Shown here: piece after piece, positions 1 through 9,349 of the stretch | Layout: each line of letters starts with the position of its first letter | How positions within the stretch are numbered: position 1 is the stretch's first letter | NCBI RefSeq assembly: GCF_000820705.1 | Contig: NZ_CCXI01000063.1 | Coordinates: forward strand, 1-35,739 | Length of the DNA: 35,739 bases | Origin: Clostridium polynesiense | GTDB taxonomy: Bacteria; Bacillota; Clostridia; Clostridiales; Clostridiaceae | Direction: 5' to 3' | Position numbers and translations under genes: made by a program | The notes under the pieces: generated by a model | Database searches by the model: none | What the model saw: only the letters and a program-made list of their open reading frames with translations | What the model was told of the DNA's origin: nothing

Positions 1-52
1 TATAAAGGTATTAAAAACAAAGGATTTAATGCTAAAAATATGTAAAATTATA

Positions 53-81
53 TTGATAGAAAGTAGCACTTATGCTATACT
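53..81 (+). promoter_or_regulatory. Sigma-A promoter of rpsB-tsf
   Basis: TTGATA at 53-58 and TATACT at 76-81 are separated by 17 bases. A TG one base upstream of the -10 (73-74) makes it an extended -10 promoter. The predicted start near 88 gives a leader of about 100 bases before rpsB. Spacing and sequence are close to the vegetative consensus; activity is inferred. Confidence 0.7.
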
Positions 82-116
82 ATCTAAGGTAAGAAAATAC
101 ACACACTATTCAATTT

Positions 117-148
117 GCAAAAGGGTGCCTTTAAATAAGGTTCTTTGC
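117..148 (+). promoter_or_regulatory. Possible hairpin in the rpsB leader
   Basis: GCAAA at 117-121 pairs with TTTGC at 144-148, and an inner stem GCCTT (127-131) pairs with AAGGT (137-141). It lies in the untranslated leader between the rpsB promoter and its ribosome binding site. I recognise no known leader RNA family. It could be an S2 autoregulatory element or chance structure. Confidence 0.3.
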
Positions 149-188
149 TTAAATGACAATAGTGGAGGAAAAACCAGGAGGTAATATA

Positions 189-890
189 ATGTCAGTTATA
201 TCAATGAAACAATTGCTAGAAGCAGGTGTTCATTTTGGACACCAAACAAGAAGATGGAACCCTAAAATGGCTCCATATATTTTCACAGAGAGAAATGGTA
301 TATATATCATCGACCTTCAAAAAACTGTAAAAAAGGTTGAAGATGCATATAACTTCGTTAAAAGTGTGTCAGAAGAAGGAAAGGATATCCTTTTTGTTGG
401 AACTAAGAAACAAGCTCAAGAAGCTATTCAGGAAGAGTCAGTAAGAGCTGGAATGCATTTTGTAAACAACAGATGGTTAGGCGGAATGTTAACTAACTTT
501 TCAACTATTAAAACCAGAATTAAGAGATTAGAAGATTTAGAACAAATGGAGCAGGACGGAACCTTCGAAGTTCTTCCTAAAAAAGAAGTTATCAAGCTTA
601 AAAATGAAAAAGAAAAGCTTGAAAAAAATCTAGGCGGAATTAAATCCATGGATTCCACAAACATAGGTGCATTATTTGTAGTTGATCCAAGAAAAGAAAA
701 GAACGCTATTTCAGAAGCTAAAATACTTGGAATTCCTGTAGTTGCAATAGTTGATACAAACTGTGATCCAGATGAAGTAGATTATGTAATACCAGGAAAT
801 GATGATGCGATAAGAGCGGTTAAATTAATAACTGCAAAGATCTCTGATGCTATTATAGAAGGCAGACAGGGTGAACAATTAGCTGAATAA
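189..890 (+). CDS. rpsB: 30S ribosomal protein S2
   Basis: Small-subunit protein S2 (233 aa), which binds late at the head-body junction of the 30S subunit. The N-terminus has the family hallmark [15 protein letters not shown] (residues 13-27), and a Rossmann-like core follows with GTKKQAQE, the [12 protein letters not shown] stretch and VVDPRKE. I chose ATG 189 because AGGAGG at 176-182 sits at the proper distance; an upstream in-frame ATG at 153 would add 12 non-conserved residues. The gene is first in a unit with tsf, the usual partner across bacteria. Length and motifs are normal for the family. Confidence 0.97.
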   Translation: MSVISMKQLLEAGVHFGHQTRRWNPKMAPYIFTERNGIYIIDLQKTVKKVEDAYNFVKSVSEEGKDILFVGTKKQAQEAIQEESVRAGMHFVNNRWLGGMLTNFSTIKTRIKRLEDLEQMEQDGTFEVLPKKEVIKLKNEKEKLEKNLGGIKSMDSTNIGALFVVDPRKEKNAISEAKILGIPVVAIVDTNCDPDEVDYVIPGNDDAIRAVKLITAKISDAIIEGRQGEQLAE

Positions 891-894
891 TTAT

Positions 895-931
895 AAAAGG
901 TAGGTGAAGTAATTAACTTCATTTACCTTTT
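895..931 (+). terminator. Long stem-loop between rpsB and tsf (attenuator or processing site)
   Basis: Arms 895-910 and 916-931 pair over about 16 positions with two G-U pairs and a 5-base loop (aatta). The T-run after it is weak (taaatta), so it probably reduces rather than abolishes read-through into tsf, or it serves as a stability or processing element. A similar partial terminator between rpsB and tsf is known in E. coli; function here is inferred. Confidence 0.55.
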
Positions 932-956
932 AAATTAACTAATAAGGAGGAGTATC

Positions 957-1877
957 ATGATTACTGCACAATCCGTAAAAGAGTTAAGAGAAAGAACCGG
1001 CGCTGGAATGATGGACTGTAAAAAAGCGCTTACAGAAACAAATGGTGATATGGAAAAAGCTGTTGAATTACTAAGAGAAAAAGGTCTTGCTGCTGCAGCA
1101 AAGAAAGCTGGAAGAGTTGCAGCTGAAGGTATCGTTGAAACCTTCATAAATGAAGATTATAAAAACGCTGGAATAATCGAGTTAAACTGCGAAACTGACT
1201 TCGTAGCTGCTAATGAAGAATTCAAAACATTAGCAAGCAATATAGCTAAAATGGCAGCAGTTACTTCAGCTTCAACCGTTGAAGCCTATATAGAAGAAAA
1301 ATATATAGCTGACAACAGCATTACTATAAAAGATGCAATAACTGCATTAATTGCTAAATTAGGCGAAAACATGAACTTAAGAAGATTTGAAAAATTCAGC
1401 ATCGATAATGGTGTTATTCAAAGCTACATTCATGGAAACGGAAGAATAGGAGTTTTAGTTGAGCTTGAAAGCGAAGCTAAATCAGATGCTTTATTAGATG
1501 TAGCTAAGGATGTATGCATGCAGGTTGCTGCTGCTAATCCACTTTTCATAGCTAGAGAAGACGTTGATCAGGAAGCTTTAGATAAAGAAAAAGAAATTTA
1601 CAGGGTTCAAGCTTTAAATGAAGGAAAACCTGAAAAGATCGTTGATAAGATGGTTGAAGGAAGAATCCAAAAATACTACAAGGAAGTTTGCTTATTAGAT
1701 CAACCTTGGGTAAGAGAGCCTGATATGTCTATAACTAAATACTTACAAGAAAAATCAAAAGAAGTTGGTTCTCCAATTAAAGTAACTAGATTTGCTAGAT
1801 TTGAAAAGGGAGAAGGAATCGAAAAGAAAGAAGAAGATTTTGCTGAAGAAGTTGCAAAACAAATGCAAAGTAAGTAG
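957..1877 (+). CDS. tsf: Translation elongation factor Ts
   Basis: Guanine nucleotide exchange factor that recharges EF-Tu by displacing GDP (306 aa). An N-terminal UBA-like domain (residues about 3-45, with [16 protein letters not shown]) is followed by the EF-Tu-contacting ETDFVA motif at 79-84, then the dimerisation core with [12 protein letters not shown] and a C-terminal module. The start is fixed by AAGGAGG just upstream of ATG 957. It sits 66 bases after rpsB with a stem-loop between and a strong terminator after it, so rpsB-tsf forms a two-gene unit. No anomalies seen. Confidence 0.97.
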   Translation: MITAQSVKELRERTGAGMMDCKKALTETNGDMEKAVELLREKGLAAAAKKAGRVAAEGIVETFINEDYKNAGIIELNCETDFVAANEEFKTLASNIAKMAAVTSASTVEAYIEEKYIADNSITIKDAITALIAKLGENMNLRRFEKFSIDNGVIQSYIHGNGRIGVLVELESEAKSDALLDVAKDVCMQVAAANPLFIAREDVDQEALDKEKEIYRVQALNEGKPEKIVDKMVEGRIQKYYKEVCLLDQPWVREPDMSITKYLQEKSKEVGSPIKVTRFARFEKGEGIEKKEEDFAEEVAKQMQSK

Positions 1878-1887
1878 TTAACAGAAG

Positions 1888-1915
1888 AAGAGAACACCCT
1901 GTGTTCTCTTTTTTT
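1888..1915 (+). terminator. Intrinsic terminator after tsf
   Basis: Perfect 10-bp arms (1888-1897, 1901-1910) with a 3-base loop, running into a seven-T tract at 1909-1915. It ends the rpsB-tsf unit. Confidence 0.9.
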
Positions 1916-1917
1916 AA

Positions 1918-2655
<738 letters not shown>

Positions 2656-2668
2656 AAGGAGGCTAGTT

Positions 2669-3227
2669 ATGGTAAAAGATATTATTTCAAAATCTGAAGA
2701 AAAAATGAAAAAGTCAATTTCTGTATTAAAAACTGATTTAGCATCATTGAAGGCTGGAAGAGCTAATCCCACAATGCTTGACAGAATAGAGGTTGAGTAT
2801 TATGGAAGCATGGTTCCTGTTAATCAAGTAGCTAATATTTCCGCTCCTGAACCAAGGGTCCTCATGATTACTCCTTGGGAAAAATCCTCATTGAAGGCTA
2901 TAGAAAAATCCATCTTAAAATCTGATCTTGGAATAAATCCTTCCAATGATGGGACGGTTATAAGATTAGTTATCCCAGAGTTAACAGAAGAAACAAGAAA
3001 AAATCTTGTGAAGAATGTAAAAAAAGTTCGGAGAAGAAACTAAAATTGCAATCCGTTCCATAAGAAGAGATGCTAATGATAAACTAAAAGCACTTAAGAA
3101 GGATTCTGAAATATCTGAAGATGACCTAAAGAAAGCTGAAGATAATATACAAAAAATAACGGATAACTTTGTAAAAGATATAGATAATATAATTGAAGCA
3201 AAAGAAAAAGAAATAATGGCAATATAA
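2669..3227 (+). CDS. frr: Ribosome recycling factor (frameshifted)
   Basis: Ribosome recycling factor, which splits post-termination ribosomes with EF-G. The first frame gives 124 codons ending at 3043. Conservation stops at the A-run 3019-3025, where the frame reads VKKVRRRN and then stops. Removing one A restores [20 protein letters not shown] and continues to a TAA at 3225-3227, giving 185 aa, the normal RRF length, including the conserved RRDAND and EISEDD motifs. AAGGAGG precedes ATG 2669. RRF is essential in studied bacteria, so a homopolymer error in the sequence is the likeliest explanation; a real mutation cannot be excluded. Confidence 0.9.
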
Positions 3228-3255
3228 ATAAAACCTGCTTCAGCAGGTTTTATTT
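3226..3255 (+). terminator. Intrinsic terminator after frr
   Basis: Perfect 13-bp arms 3226-3238 and 3243-3255 with loop ttca; the downstream arm ends in a T-rich tract. It separates pyrH-frr from uppS, though no obvious promoter lies in the 23 bases before uppS, so some read-through is expected. Confidence 0.85.
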
Positions 3256-3278
3256 ATAAAATAGTCGGGGGTATAAAA

Positions 3279-4034
3279 GTGTTGAATATATTCAAAAAAA
3301 CAAACAATTCTAACGATAACTTTGAATTGGACTATAACAATATACCAAAACATATAGCTATTATTATGGATGGCAACGGAAGGTGGGCAAAGAAAAAGAA
3401 TCTTCCCAGGACTTTTGGTCATAAAGCTGGAGTAGAAACAATAAGAAAAATAATAAAAGAGTGTAACAAGCTTGGAGTAAAATATTTAACCCTCTATGCT
3501 TTTTCTACAGAAAACTGGAAAAGACCTGCAGAGGAAGTAAACTCCTTAATGGGACTATTAGTAGAATATCTAAAAAAAGAGTTCGATGAATTAAATAGAA
3601 ATGATGTTGTAATAAATTATATAGGAGATATCTCCAAACTTCCTCATAACTGCCAAACAGAACTTGTAAAAGCTAAAGAAAAAACTATTAATAATAACGG
3701 AGTAGTAATGAATTTAGCCTTAAATTATGGAGGAAGGTCTGAAATAATTAATGCATTTAACAGTTTATTGTCAAATCTCAGTGGTGAAGAATTAAAAAAT
3801 ATATCCATAACAGAAGAAATGCTTGAAAAACATCTTTACACAGCAGGGATGCCTGATCCGGATATTATCATACGCCCCAGCGGTGAACAGAGAATAAGTA
3901 ATTTCCTACTGTGGCAGTGTGCTTATTCAGAGTTTTGGTATTCTGACATTTTATGGCCTGATTTTACAGAAAAAGATCTTCAAAAAGCAATATATGACTA
4001 TCAAAATCGCGAAAGACGCTTTGGGGGTATTTAA
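3279..4034 (+). CDS. uppS: Undecaprenyl diphosphate synthase (isoprenyl transferase)
   Basis: cis-Prenyltransferase that extends farnesyl-PP with isopentenyl-PP to the C55 lipid carrier used for peptidoglycan and other wall polymers. IAIIMDGNGRWAKK (27-40) carries the catalytic Asp31. The C-terminal pyrophosphate-binding region RPSGEQRISNFLLWQ starts at 199 and is followed by LWPDF. The length of 251 aa is normal. I use the GTG at 3279, preceded by GGGGG at 3267-3271; TTG 3282 is an alternative. Only 2 bases separate it from cdsA, so the two are translationally close partners. Confidence 0.95.
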   Translation: MLNIFKKTNNSNDNFELDYNNIPKHIAIIMDGNGRWAKKKNLPRTFGHKAGVETIRKIIKECNKLGVKYLTLYAFSTENWKRPAEEVNSLMGLLVEYLKKEFDELNRNDVVINYIGDISKLPHNCQTELVKAKEKTINNNGVVMNLALNYGGRSEIINAFNSLLSNLSGEELKNISITEEMLEKHLYTAGMPDPDIIIRPSGEQRISNFLLWQCAYSEFWYSDILWPDFTEKDLQKAIYDYQNRERRFGGI

Positions 4035-4036
4035 TT

Positions 4037-4843
4037 ATGAATTCAAAATTAAAAAACAGCAGATATTTAGGTGCTCTGCTGCTTTCTCCTCTCATAATAT
4101 TTCTTTTTATAGGAGGAACATATCTTAAGGCTGGAACTTTCATTATATCGATATTTGCCATGTATGAAGTATATAAAGTAGTTAAATCCAATAAGGATCA
4201 TAACCCCATCCCTCTACTTGGATATTCTATGCTTATTGTTTTTTATATACTAAATTTAGACATGACTAAATTAGGATATTTGATAATACTGTTTTCTTTA
4301 TTATTATTATGTATTCCTATTATCAACTTAAAATATAACTTTATAGATATGTTTATTACTTTAGGAGTATTTATTTATGCAGGAGTATTTTTTAGTTTTA
4401 TTCCTGGTATATATTCTAAGCCTTATGGAAATTATCTGGTTTGGCTTATTTTTATAAGTTCATGGCTTGGTGATACTCTCGCGTACTATACCGGTAAATA
4501 TTTAGGTAAAAACAAATTATGCCCTAAGGTTAGCCCTAAAAAAACCATAGAAGGCTCTATAGGCGGATTAATAGGCAGTACCTTAGGTTGTGGGATTTTT
4601 GGAATAATAATCAGTAAATATATAAGCGGAATCCCTTTAATTCATTTTTTTCTCATTGGAGCATTAAGCGGAATTATGGGGCAATTTGGTGACTTAACTG
4701 CCTCTTCTATAAAAAGATTCTTTAATGTTAAGGACTATTCTCATTTAATTCCCGGTCATGGTGGAATAATGGATAGGTTTGACAGCATAATTTTTTCTGC
4801 TGTGATTATTTTTTACTATATTACATTTATTATAAGTATTTAA
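4037..4843 (+). CDS. cdsA: Phosphatidate cytidylyltransferase (CDP-diglyceride synthase)
   Basis: Integral membrane enzyme that makes CDP-diacylglycerol from CTP and phosphatidic acid, the branch point for phosphatidylglycerol (pgsA lies at 26757 in this window). Several hydrophobic segments run from about residue 15. The C-terminal signature at 223-250 (SSIKR, KD, PGHGGIMDRFDS) holds the metal-binding acidic residues. The length of 268 aa is typical. It begins 2 bases after uppS stops and ends just before a terminator, so uppS-cdsA looks like a unit. Confidence 0.95.
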   Translation: MNSKLKNSRYLGALLLSPLIIFLFIGGTYLKAGTFIISIFAMYEVYKVVKSNKDHNPIPLLGYSMLIVFYILNLDMTKLGYLIILFSLLLLCIPIINLKYNFIDMFITLGVFIYAGVFFSFIPGIYSKPYGNYLVWLIFISSWLGDTLAYYTGKYLGKNKLCPKVSPKKTIEGSIGGLIGSTLGCGIFGIIISKYISGIPLIHFFLIGALSGIMGQFGDLTASSIKRFFNVKDYSHLIPGHGGIMDRFDSIIFSAVIIFYYITFIISI

Positions 4844-4870
4844 CTGTAGATGCATATCTGCAGTTTTTTT
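4842..4870 (+). terminator. Intrinsic terminator after cdsA
   Basis: 10-bp arms 4842-4851 and 4856-4865 (one G-U pair), loop gcat, T-run to 4870. The arm overlaps the cdsA stop codon. Confidence 0.85.
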
Positions 4871-4922
4871 ATTATATATAAATATGTAAGAATAATTATT
4901 TAAAATAAACGGAGCTGTTAAA

Positions 4923-5861
4923 ATGAAAAATGGGTATAAATTATTTTACTGTATTTTGTTGCTTCTTTCCTTTGTTGGAATTAATTTCTTTGTACAAAAA
5001 TATTTTAAGCCCACCTTTATTATAATAGTGTTATATGCTTTGACCATCCCCCTGTATAATTTTCTGATAATTAAAATAGAAAATCCTAAAGTATCCTCTG
5101 TAATTAGCTTAAGCATAATAAATGTACTTATAATATTTTGCGTTTTTTATATGGGGAGCTACGTTTTTGAAATCATAATGAATAAACCTTCAATAATTAA
5201 TAGCTTTAACGATATATTAAAATATGTTTCACTAAAATTTAATATGAGCAATGAGGATATATGGAATAATATAAGAAAAGCAACCAATCCAATCTTCATT
5301 AAAAGTGCAGCTCTAACCGGTGAATTTATAATTATATATTTTATAGGTAATCTAACGGTTTATTTTTTATTATCAGATAGAACTTTAATACTTGATTTTA
5401 TTAAAATATTTTTTCCTGATAACTACTTATTAAATATTAAAAAAAGTATTCTAAATATAAAGCAGCTACTGACTATGGAGCTTATTACCGTTCTATCCTC
5501 TACATTCATTACTTATATAGGTTTCTTAATACTAAAAGTAAATGATGCTTTTATTTTATCTATATTATGCGGTGTATTAGATATTTTACCTTATGTAGGT
5601 ACAGTAATTGTTTTTATACCATTAATAATATACAATATAGTAATAAAACAATACTTTACCGCATTTGGTCTCTTATTTCTTTATGCTTTGCTGAGTGTGG
5701 TAAGGCAAATTTTCGAAGCAAATTATATCAGCAACAAATTCAGCATACATCCATTATTAATAATTCTAGCTCTTTATATAGGTATAGAAATGTTTGGAAT
5801 TTTTGGGTTATTTATAGGGCCTTTATATGTTATAATGGCTAAAGAAATAATTATTAATTAA
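4923..5861 (+). CDS. YtvI-like AI-2E family membrane protein
   Basis: A 312-aa polytopic membrane protein with about seven hydrophobic segments. The C-terminal half has AI-2E/PerM family features: the DILPYVGTVIVFIPLI stretch, then RQIFEANYIS, the HPLLIILALYIG segment and FGIFGLFIGPL near the end. The RQ-E and G-HPL-type patterns resemble B. subtilis YtvI, a sporulation-associated member, more than the transporters proper. Its substrate is unknown and YtvI function is poorly defined, so I give no symbol. It lies between cdsA and dxr; the dxr ribosome binding site directly follows its stop, so it is probably co-transcribed with dxr. Confidence 0.75.
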   Translation: MKNGYKLFYCILLLLSFVGINFFVQKYFKPTFIIIVLYALTIPLYNFLIIKIENPKVSSVISLSIINVLIIFCVFYMGSYVFEIIMNKPSIINSFNDILKYVSLKFNMSNEDIWNNIRKATNPIFIKSAALTGEFIIIYFIGNLTVYFLLSDRTLILDFIKIFFPDNYLLNIKKSILNIKQLLTMELITVLSSTFITYIGFLILKVNDAFILSILCGVLDILPYVGTVIVFIPLIIYNIVIKQYFTAFGLLFLYALLSVVRQIFEANYISNKFSIHPLLIILALYIGIEMFGIFGLFIGPLYVIMAKEIIIN

Positions 5862-5875
5862 TGCAGGAGGACAAC

Positions 5876-7027
5876 ATGAAGAACTTAACAATTATAGGTG
5901 CAACAGGATCAATTGGAACGCAGGCAATAAGCCTTATAAGAAAAAATAGAGATAAATATAACTTAGCTGCTATTTCAGCTCATAAAAGCATTGAAAAAGT
6001 TATAAATATTATAAATGAATTTAACATTAAGCATGTAGCTATTACTGACAGAGATACCTTTGAAAGATTGAAAGATCACTGCAGTTTAAAAAATTTGAAA
6101 ATCAACATTTATTATGGCGTGGAAGGATTAAATAGAATATGTACTTTAGAAGAAATAGACACCGTTTTAACCTCGGTTGTTGGAATGGTGGGTCTTATTC
6201 CTACTCTTGAAGCTATTAGAGCCAAAAAAGATATAGCCTTAGCTAATAAGGAAACTCTTGTGGCAGCAGGGGAAATAGTTATGAGAGAGGCAGAAAAGAA
6301 TGGAGTTAAGATACTCCCTGTTGATTCTGAGCATAGTGCTATTTTTCAGTGTCTTCAAGGTAACGAAAATAATAAAATTGATAAAATACTTTTAACTGCC
6401 TCGGGAGGACCCTTTAGAGGCAAAAAAAATACTGATCTTCAAAGTATATCAGTAGAGGACGCCTTAAAGCATCCTAAGTGGAATATGGGTAAAAAGATTT
6501 CGATTGATTCAGCTACATTAATGAATAAAGGTCTAGAGGTAATCGAAGCACATTGGCTTTTTAACTGTGATTATGAAAAAATCGAAGTAGTAGTACATCC
6601 GGAAAGTATAATTCATTCTATGGTTCAATATACCGATGGAAGTATAATAGCTCAGCTTAGTAGTGCGGATATGACCCTTCCTATTCAGTATGCCTTAAAC
6701 TATCCAAATAGAGATGCTTCCTTTATTAAAAAACTTAATCTCTTTGATGTGCATACTGTAACCTTTGAAAAGCCTGATATTGGGGTATTTAAATGTTTGA
6801 AGCTCTCCATAGAAGCTGGAAAAGCCGGAGGTTTTTATCCCACGGTTTTAAATGCAGCTAATGAAGCAGCAGTAGATTTATTTCTTAAGAGAAAAATACC
6901 CTTTCTAAAAATACAGGAAATCATTGAAAGGTCCATGATAGATTTTTCTTTTAATGAATCAATGACACTTGAGTCTATTATAAAAATAGATAAAGAAATT
7001 AAAGATTTTATTTACAATAATTATTAA
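5876..7027 (+). CDS. dxr: 1-deoxy-D-xylulose 5-phosphate reductoisomerase
   Basis: Second enzyme of the MEP (non-mevalonate) isoprenoid pathway: converts DXP to MEP with NADPH. Visible motifs are the nucleotide-binding GATGSIG (8-14), LANKETLVAAGE, the metal-binding PVDSEHSAIFQ, SGGPFRG, and the substrate-site stretch HPKWNMGKKISIDSATLMNKG. I chose ATG 5876 because AGGAGG at 5865-5870 precedes it at normal spacing; the upstream ATG 5861 overlaps the previous stop and lacks a site. 383 aa is the usual length. With ispG downstream and uppS upstream, the region links isoprenoid precursor and lipid carrier synthesis. Confidence 0.97.
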   Translation: MKNLTIIGATGSIGTQAISLIRKNRDKYNLAAISAHKSIEKVINIINEFNIKHVAITDRDTFERLKDHCSLKNLKINIYYGVEGLNRICTLEEIDTVLTSVVGMVGLIPTLEAIRAKKDIALANKETLVAAGEIVMREAEKNGVKILPVDSEHSAIFQCLQGNENNKIDKILLTASGGPFRGKKNTDLQSISVEDALKHPKWNMGKKISIDSATLMNKGLEVIEAHWLFNCDYEKIEVVVHPESIIHSMVQYTDGSIIAQLSSADMTLPIQYALNYPNRDASFIKKLNLFDVHTVTFEKPDIGVFKCLKLSIEAGKAGGFYPTVLNAANEAAVDLFLKRKIPFLKIQEIIERSMIDFSFNESMTLESIIKIDKEIKDFIYNNY

Positions 7028-7042
7028 CCAGGGGGGCAAAAT

Positions 7043-8053
7043 ATGTATATAATATTAGCTTTATTAGCTTTTGGTATATTAGTTACCATTCACGAGCTCG
7101 GCCATTTTATTTTAGCTAAGCTTAATAACGTTAAGGTAGACGAATTTGCTATAGGAATGGGTCCAAAATTATTTTCTATAAAAGGCAAGGAAACAGAATA
7201 TTCATTAAAAGCACTACCAATAGGAGGGTATGTAAAAATGTTTGGGGAGGAAGAAGGCCTTGGTGATCCTAGAGCTTTTATGAGCAAAAGTCCCCTTCAG
7301 AAAATCAGTATTGTTGCTGCAGGAGCAATAATGAATTTTTTCTTAGCGGTATTAATTTTTTCAATTATATCCTTTAATAATGGTTACATTATACCTAAGG
7401 TAAGTGAAATACTTCCAAACTCTCCTGCTGAGAAAGTAGGACTTAAACCCGGAGATGTGATTACAGAAATCAATTCCAATAACGTTCTTACTTGGGAAGA
7501 TTTTACCCTCCATCTCATGATGTCTAACGGCGGAGATGTGGATATTAAATATAAGAGAGATGGTCAATTAAATAATATAATTTTAACTCCTGAAAAAGAT
7601 GAGGCTGAAAATAGATTTAAGGTGGGAGTAGGGGGAACTATAGTAAAAGAGCCTGCTTTAGGTAGTTCAATTTCTCAGGGTTTTAAACAATCCATTTCTA
7701 CAATAAATCAGGCTTTCTTTTCTCTTAAGACTATATTTACTGGAAAAGCAAAGCTTAACGATGTAGGTGGTCCAGTAACTATCATAAGGGTTTCGGGAGC
7801 AGCTGCAAAAGCAGGAATTTGGAATTTAATGTGGTTTACAGCTCTTTTAAGCGTTCAATTGGCTGTATTTAATTTATTACCTTTCCCTGCCCTAGACGGC
7901 GGCTGGGTATTTATACTTCTTATTGAACTTATAACACGAAGAAAAGTGAGCGATAAAATAATTCAAACGGTAAACTATATAGGTATGTCCTTACTCCTTA
8001 TACTTATGTTCTTAGTTACTGTAAAAGATATTTTATTTCCAATTAAATTATAG
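7043..8053 (+). CDS. rseP: Site-2 protease RseP/RasP (M50 zinc metalloprotease)
   Basis: Intramembrane zinc protease that cleaves membrane-bound anti-sigma factors and leftover signal peptides. HELGH at 17-21 gives the two zinc His and catalytic Glu within the first membrane segment. A PDZ domain follows with PNSPAEKVGLKPGDVITEIN. The second zinc-site motif is NLLPFPALDGGW near the C-terminus, where many homologues have GGR. 336 aa with a single PDZ domain is normal for Firmicutes. It sits between dxr and ispG as in other clostridia; AGGGGGG lies upstream of the ATG. Confidence 0.95.
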   Translation: MYIILALLAFGILVTIHELGHFILAKLNNVKVDEFAIGMGPKLFSIKGKETEYSLKALPIGGYVKMFGEEEGLGDPRAFMSKSPLQKISIVAAGAIMNFFLAVLIFSIISFNNGYIIPKVSEILPNSPAEKVGLKPGDVITEINSNNVLTWEDFTLHLMMSNGGDVDIKYKRDGQLNNIILTPEKDEAENRFKVGVGGTIVKEPALGSSISQGFKQSISTINQAFFSLKTIFTGKAKLNDVGGPVTIIRVSGAAAKAGIWNLMWFTALLSVQLAVFNLLPFPALDGGWVFILLIELITRRKVSDKIIQTVNYIGMSLLLILMFLVTVKDILFPIKL

Positions 8054-8065
8054 GAGATGCTGTAA

Positions 8066-9115
8066 ATGAATAGACGATTAACGAGAAAAGTAGTGGTAGG
8101 CAGTAAGTTTGTAGGGGGGAGTTCTCCTATTTCTGTTCAATCAATGACAAACACTGATACACGAGACATAAAAGCCACTATAAATCAGATAAAAGAATTA
8201 GAGGAAAATCACTGTGATATTATAAGGTGTGCTGTTCCTGATCTGCAGGCAGCAGCTGCTTTAAAAGATATAATCAATAATATAAATATTCCTTTGGTGG
8301 CAGATATACACTTCGATTACAGATTGGCTTTAGAGTCTATTAAATCCGGGGTCTCTGCCTTAAGAATCAATCCAGGAAATATAGGAAGTATTGACAGGGT
8401 TAGAACCGTAGCTTATGCTGCAAAGGAAAGGCAGATCCCAATAAGGATAGGAGTAAACAGCGGTTCATTAGAAAAAGACCTTTTAGAAAAGTATAAAAAA
8501 GTCACACCGGAAGCCTTAGTAGAAAGCGCATTAAGACATGTGGCTATATTAGAAAGTATAAACTTTAATGATATCGTAATCTCAATAAAATCCTCGGATG
8601 TAAATATGATGATTGATAGCTACAGACTTATATCACAAAAAGTGAATTATCCCCTTCATATTGGAGTAACAGAAGCAGGAACCTTATGGAGAGGAACTAT
8701 AAAATCCTCAATTGGTATAGGGGCTTTACTTTCTGAAGGAATAGGAGATACTATTAGAGTATCATTAACAGGTAATCCTATTGAAGAAGTAAGAGTAGGG
8801 AGGGAAATATTAAAATCACTTGGGCTTATATCGTCAGGCATCCAGTTTATTTCCTGTCCTACATGTGGAAGGACACAGATAGATCTTATTAAAATAGCTA
8901 AAGAGGTGGAAGATAAACTAAAAGATTATCCTAAGGATATTAAAGTTGCAATTATGGGATGTGCAGTAAATGGCCCCGGAGAAGCTAGAGAGGCAGATAT
9001 AGGTATAGCAGGTGGTATAGGCGAAGCATTGATCTTCAAAAAAGGACAGATAGTAAAAAAAATAAAAGAAGAATCAGTGGTTGAAGAGCTTATAAAAGAA
9101 ATAGAAAATATGTAA
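8066..9115 (+). CDS. ispG: (E)-4-hydroxy-3-methylbut-2-enyl-diphosphate synthase (HMBPP synthase)
   Basis: [4Fe-4S] enzyme of the MEP pathway that converts MEcPP to HMBPP. The cluster ligands are visible as C264 and C267 (SCPTCGRTQ), C299 (MGCAVNGPGE) and E306, which match the known three-Cys-plus-Glu set. A TIM-barrel N-terminal part holds VQSMTNTDT and HFDYRLAL. The length of 349 aa is that of the short bacterial form. It starts 12 bases after rseP stops. In B. subtilis and in clostridia as I recall them, polC lies downstream; here it does not, and the next gene is rimP after a 269-base gap. Confidence 0.96.
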   Translation: MNRRLTRKVVVGSKFVGGSSPISVQSMTNTDTRDIKATINQIKELEENHCDIIRCAVPDLQAAAALKDIINNINIPLVADIHFDYRLALESIKSGVSALRINPGNIGSIDRVRTVAYAAKERQIPIRIGVNSGSLEKDLLEKYKKVTPEALVESALRHVAILESINFNDIVISIKSSDVNMMIDSYRLISQKVNYPLHIGVTEAGTLWRGTIKSSIGIGALLSEGIGDTIRVSLTGNPIEEVRVGREILKSLGLISSGIQFISCPTCGRTQIDLIKIAKEVEDKLKDYPKDIKVAIMGCAVNGPGEAREADIGIAGGIGEALIFKKGQIVKKIKEESVVEELIKEIENM

Positions 9116-9194
9116 GTATAAATCTTCATTTTTTTCCTTCAGATATGCAGGAAAGGAATGAATTGTATTTATTTGGATAATTTTTAAAATGTTC

Positions 9195-9223
9195 TTGTAT
9201 TATATATATGCCTGTGATATTAT
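9195..9223 (+). promoter_or_regulatory. Promoter of the rimP-nusA-infB operon
   Basis: TTGTAT at 9195-9200 and TATTAT at 9218-9223, 17-base spacer, with TG at 9215-9216 as an extended -10. It would start transcription near 9230 and give a leader of about 155 bases holding two hairpins before rimP. The surrounding sequence is very AT-rich, which weakens the call. Confidence 0.55.
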
Positions 9224-9260
9224 TATCTTATAGATTATTTATTTTATAGTATGCTTTGTG

Positions 9261-9290
9261 AAGAGTGGGCTAAAACCCGCTCTTTCTATT
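9261..9290 (+). terminator. Terminator-like hairpin in the rimP-nusA leader
   Basis: Arms 9262-9269 and 9276-9283 (one G-T pair; extendable by one A-T) with loop ctaaaa, followed by an interrupted T tract (TTCTATTT). It lies downstream of the promoter at 9195-9223 and upstream of rimP, so it may act as an attenuator. It could instead simply terminate ispG transcripts. Confidence 0.7.
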
Positions 9291-9321
9291 TGTATTCACA
9301 GCACTTAAGCTAATACAAATC

Positions 9322-9349
9322 TCTATATAGGTAATAATACCTATATAGA
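9322..9349 (+). promoter_or_regulatory. Perfect inverted repeat before rimP
   Basis: 12-bp perfect arms (9322-9333, 9338-9349) around a 4-base loop ATAA, ending 25 bases before the rimP ribosome binding site. No T-run follows at once. It could be an mRNA stem-loop controlling rimP translation or stability, or a protein operator. Confidence 0.6.

Noticed and set aside
4-50. Sigma-H-like AAAGG sequences at 4-12 and 19-27 upstream of rpsB
   Set aside because: No GAAT -10 at 11-12 bases from either one; the extended -10 sigma-A promoter at 53-81 explains the gene.
5567-5842. 91-codon frame inside the YtvI-like gene
   Set aside because: Overlaps a clear membrane protein in another frame, and the translation is Tyr/Asn/Ile-rich with no pattern.
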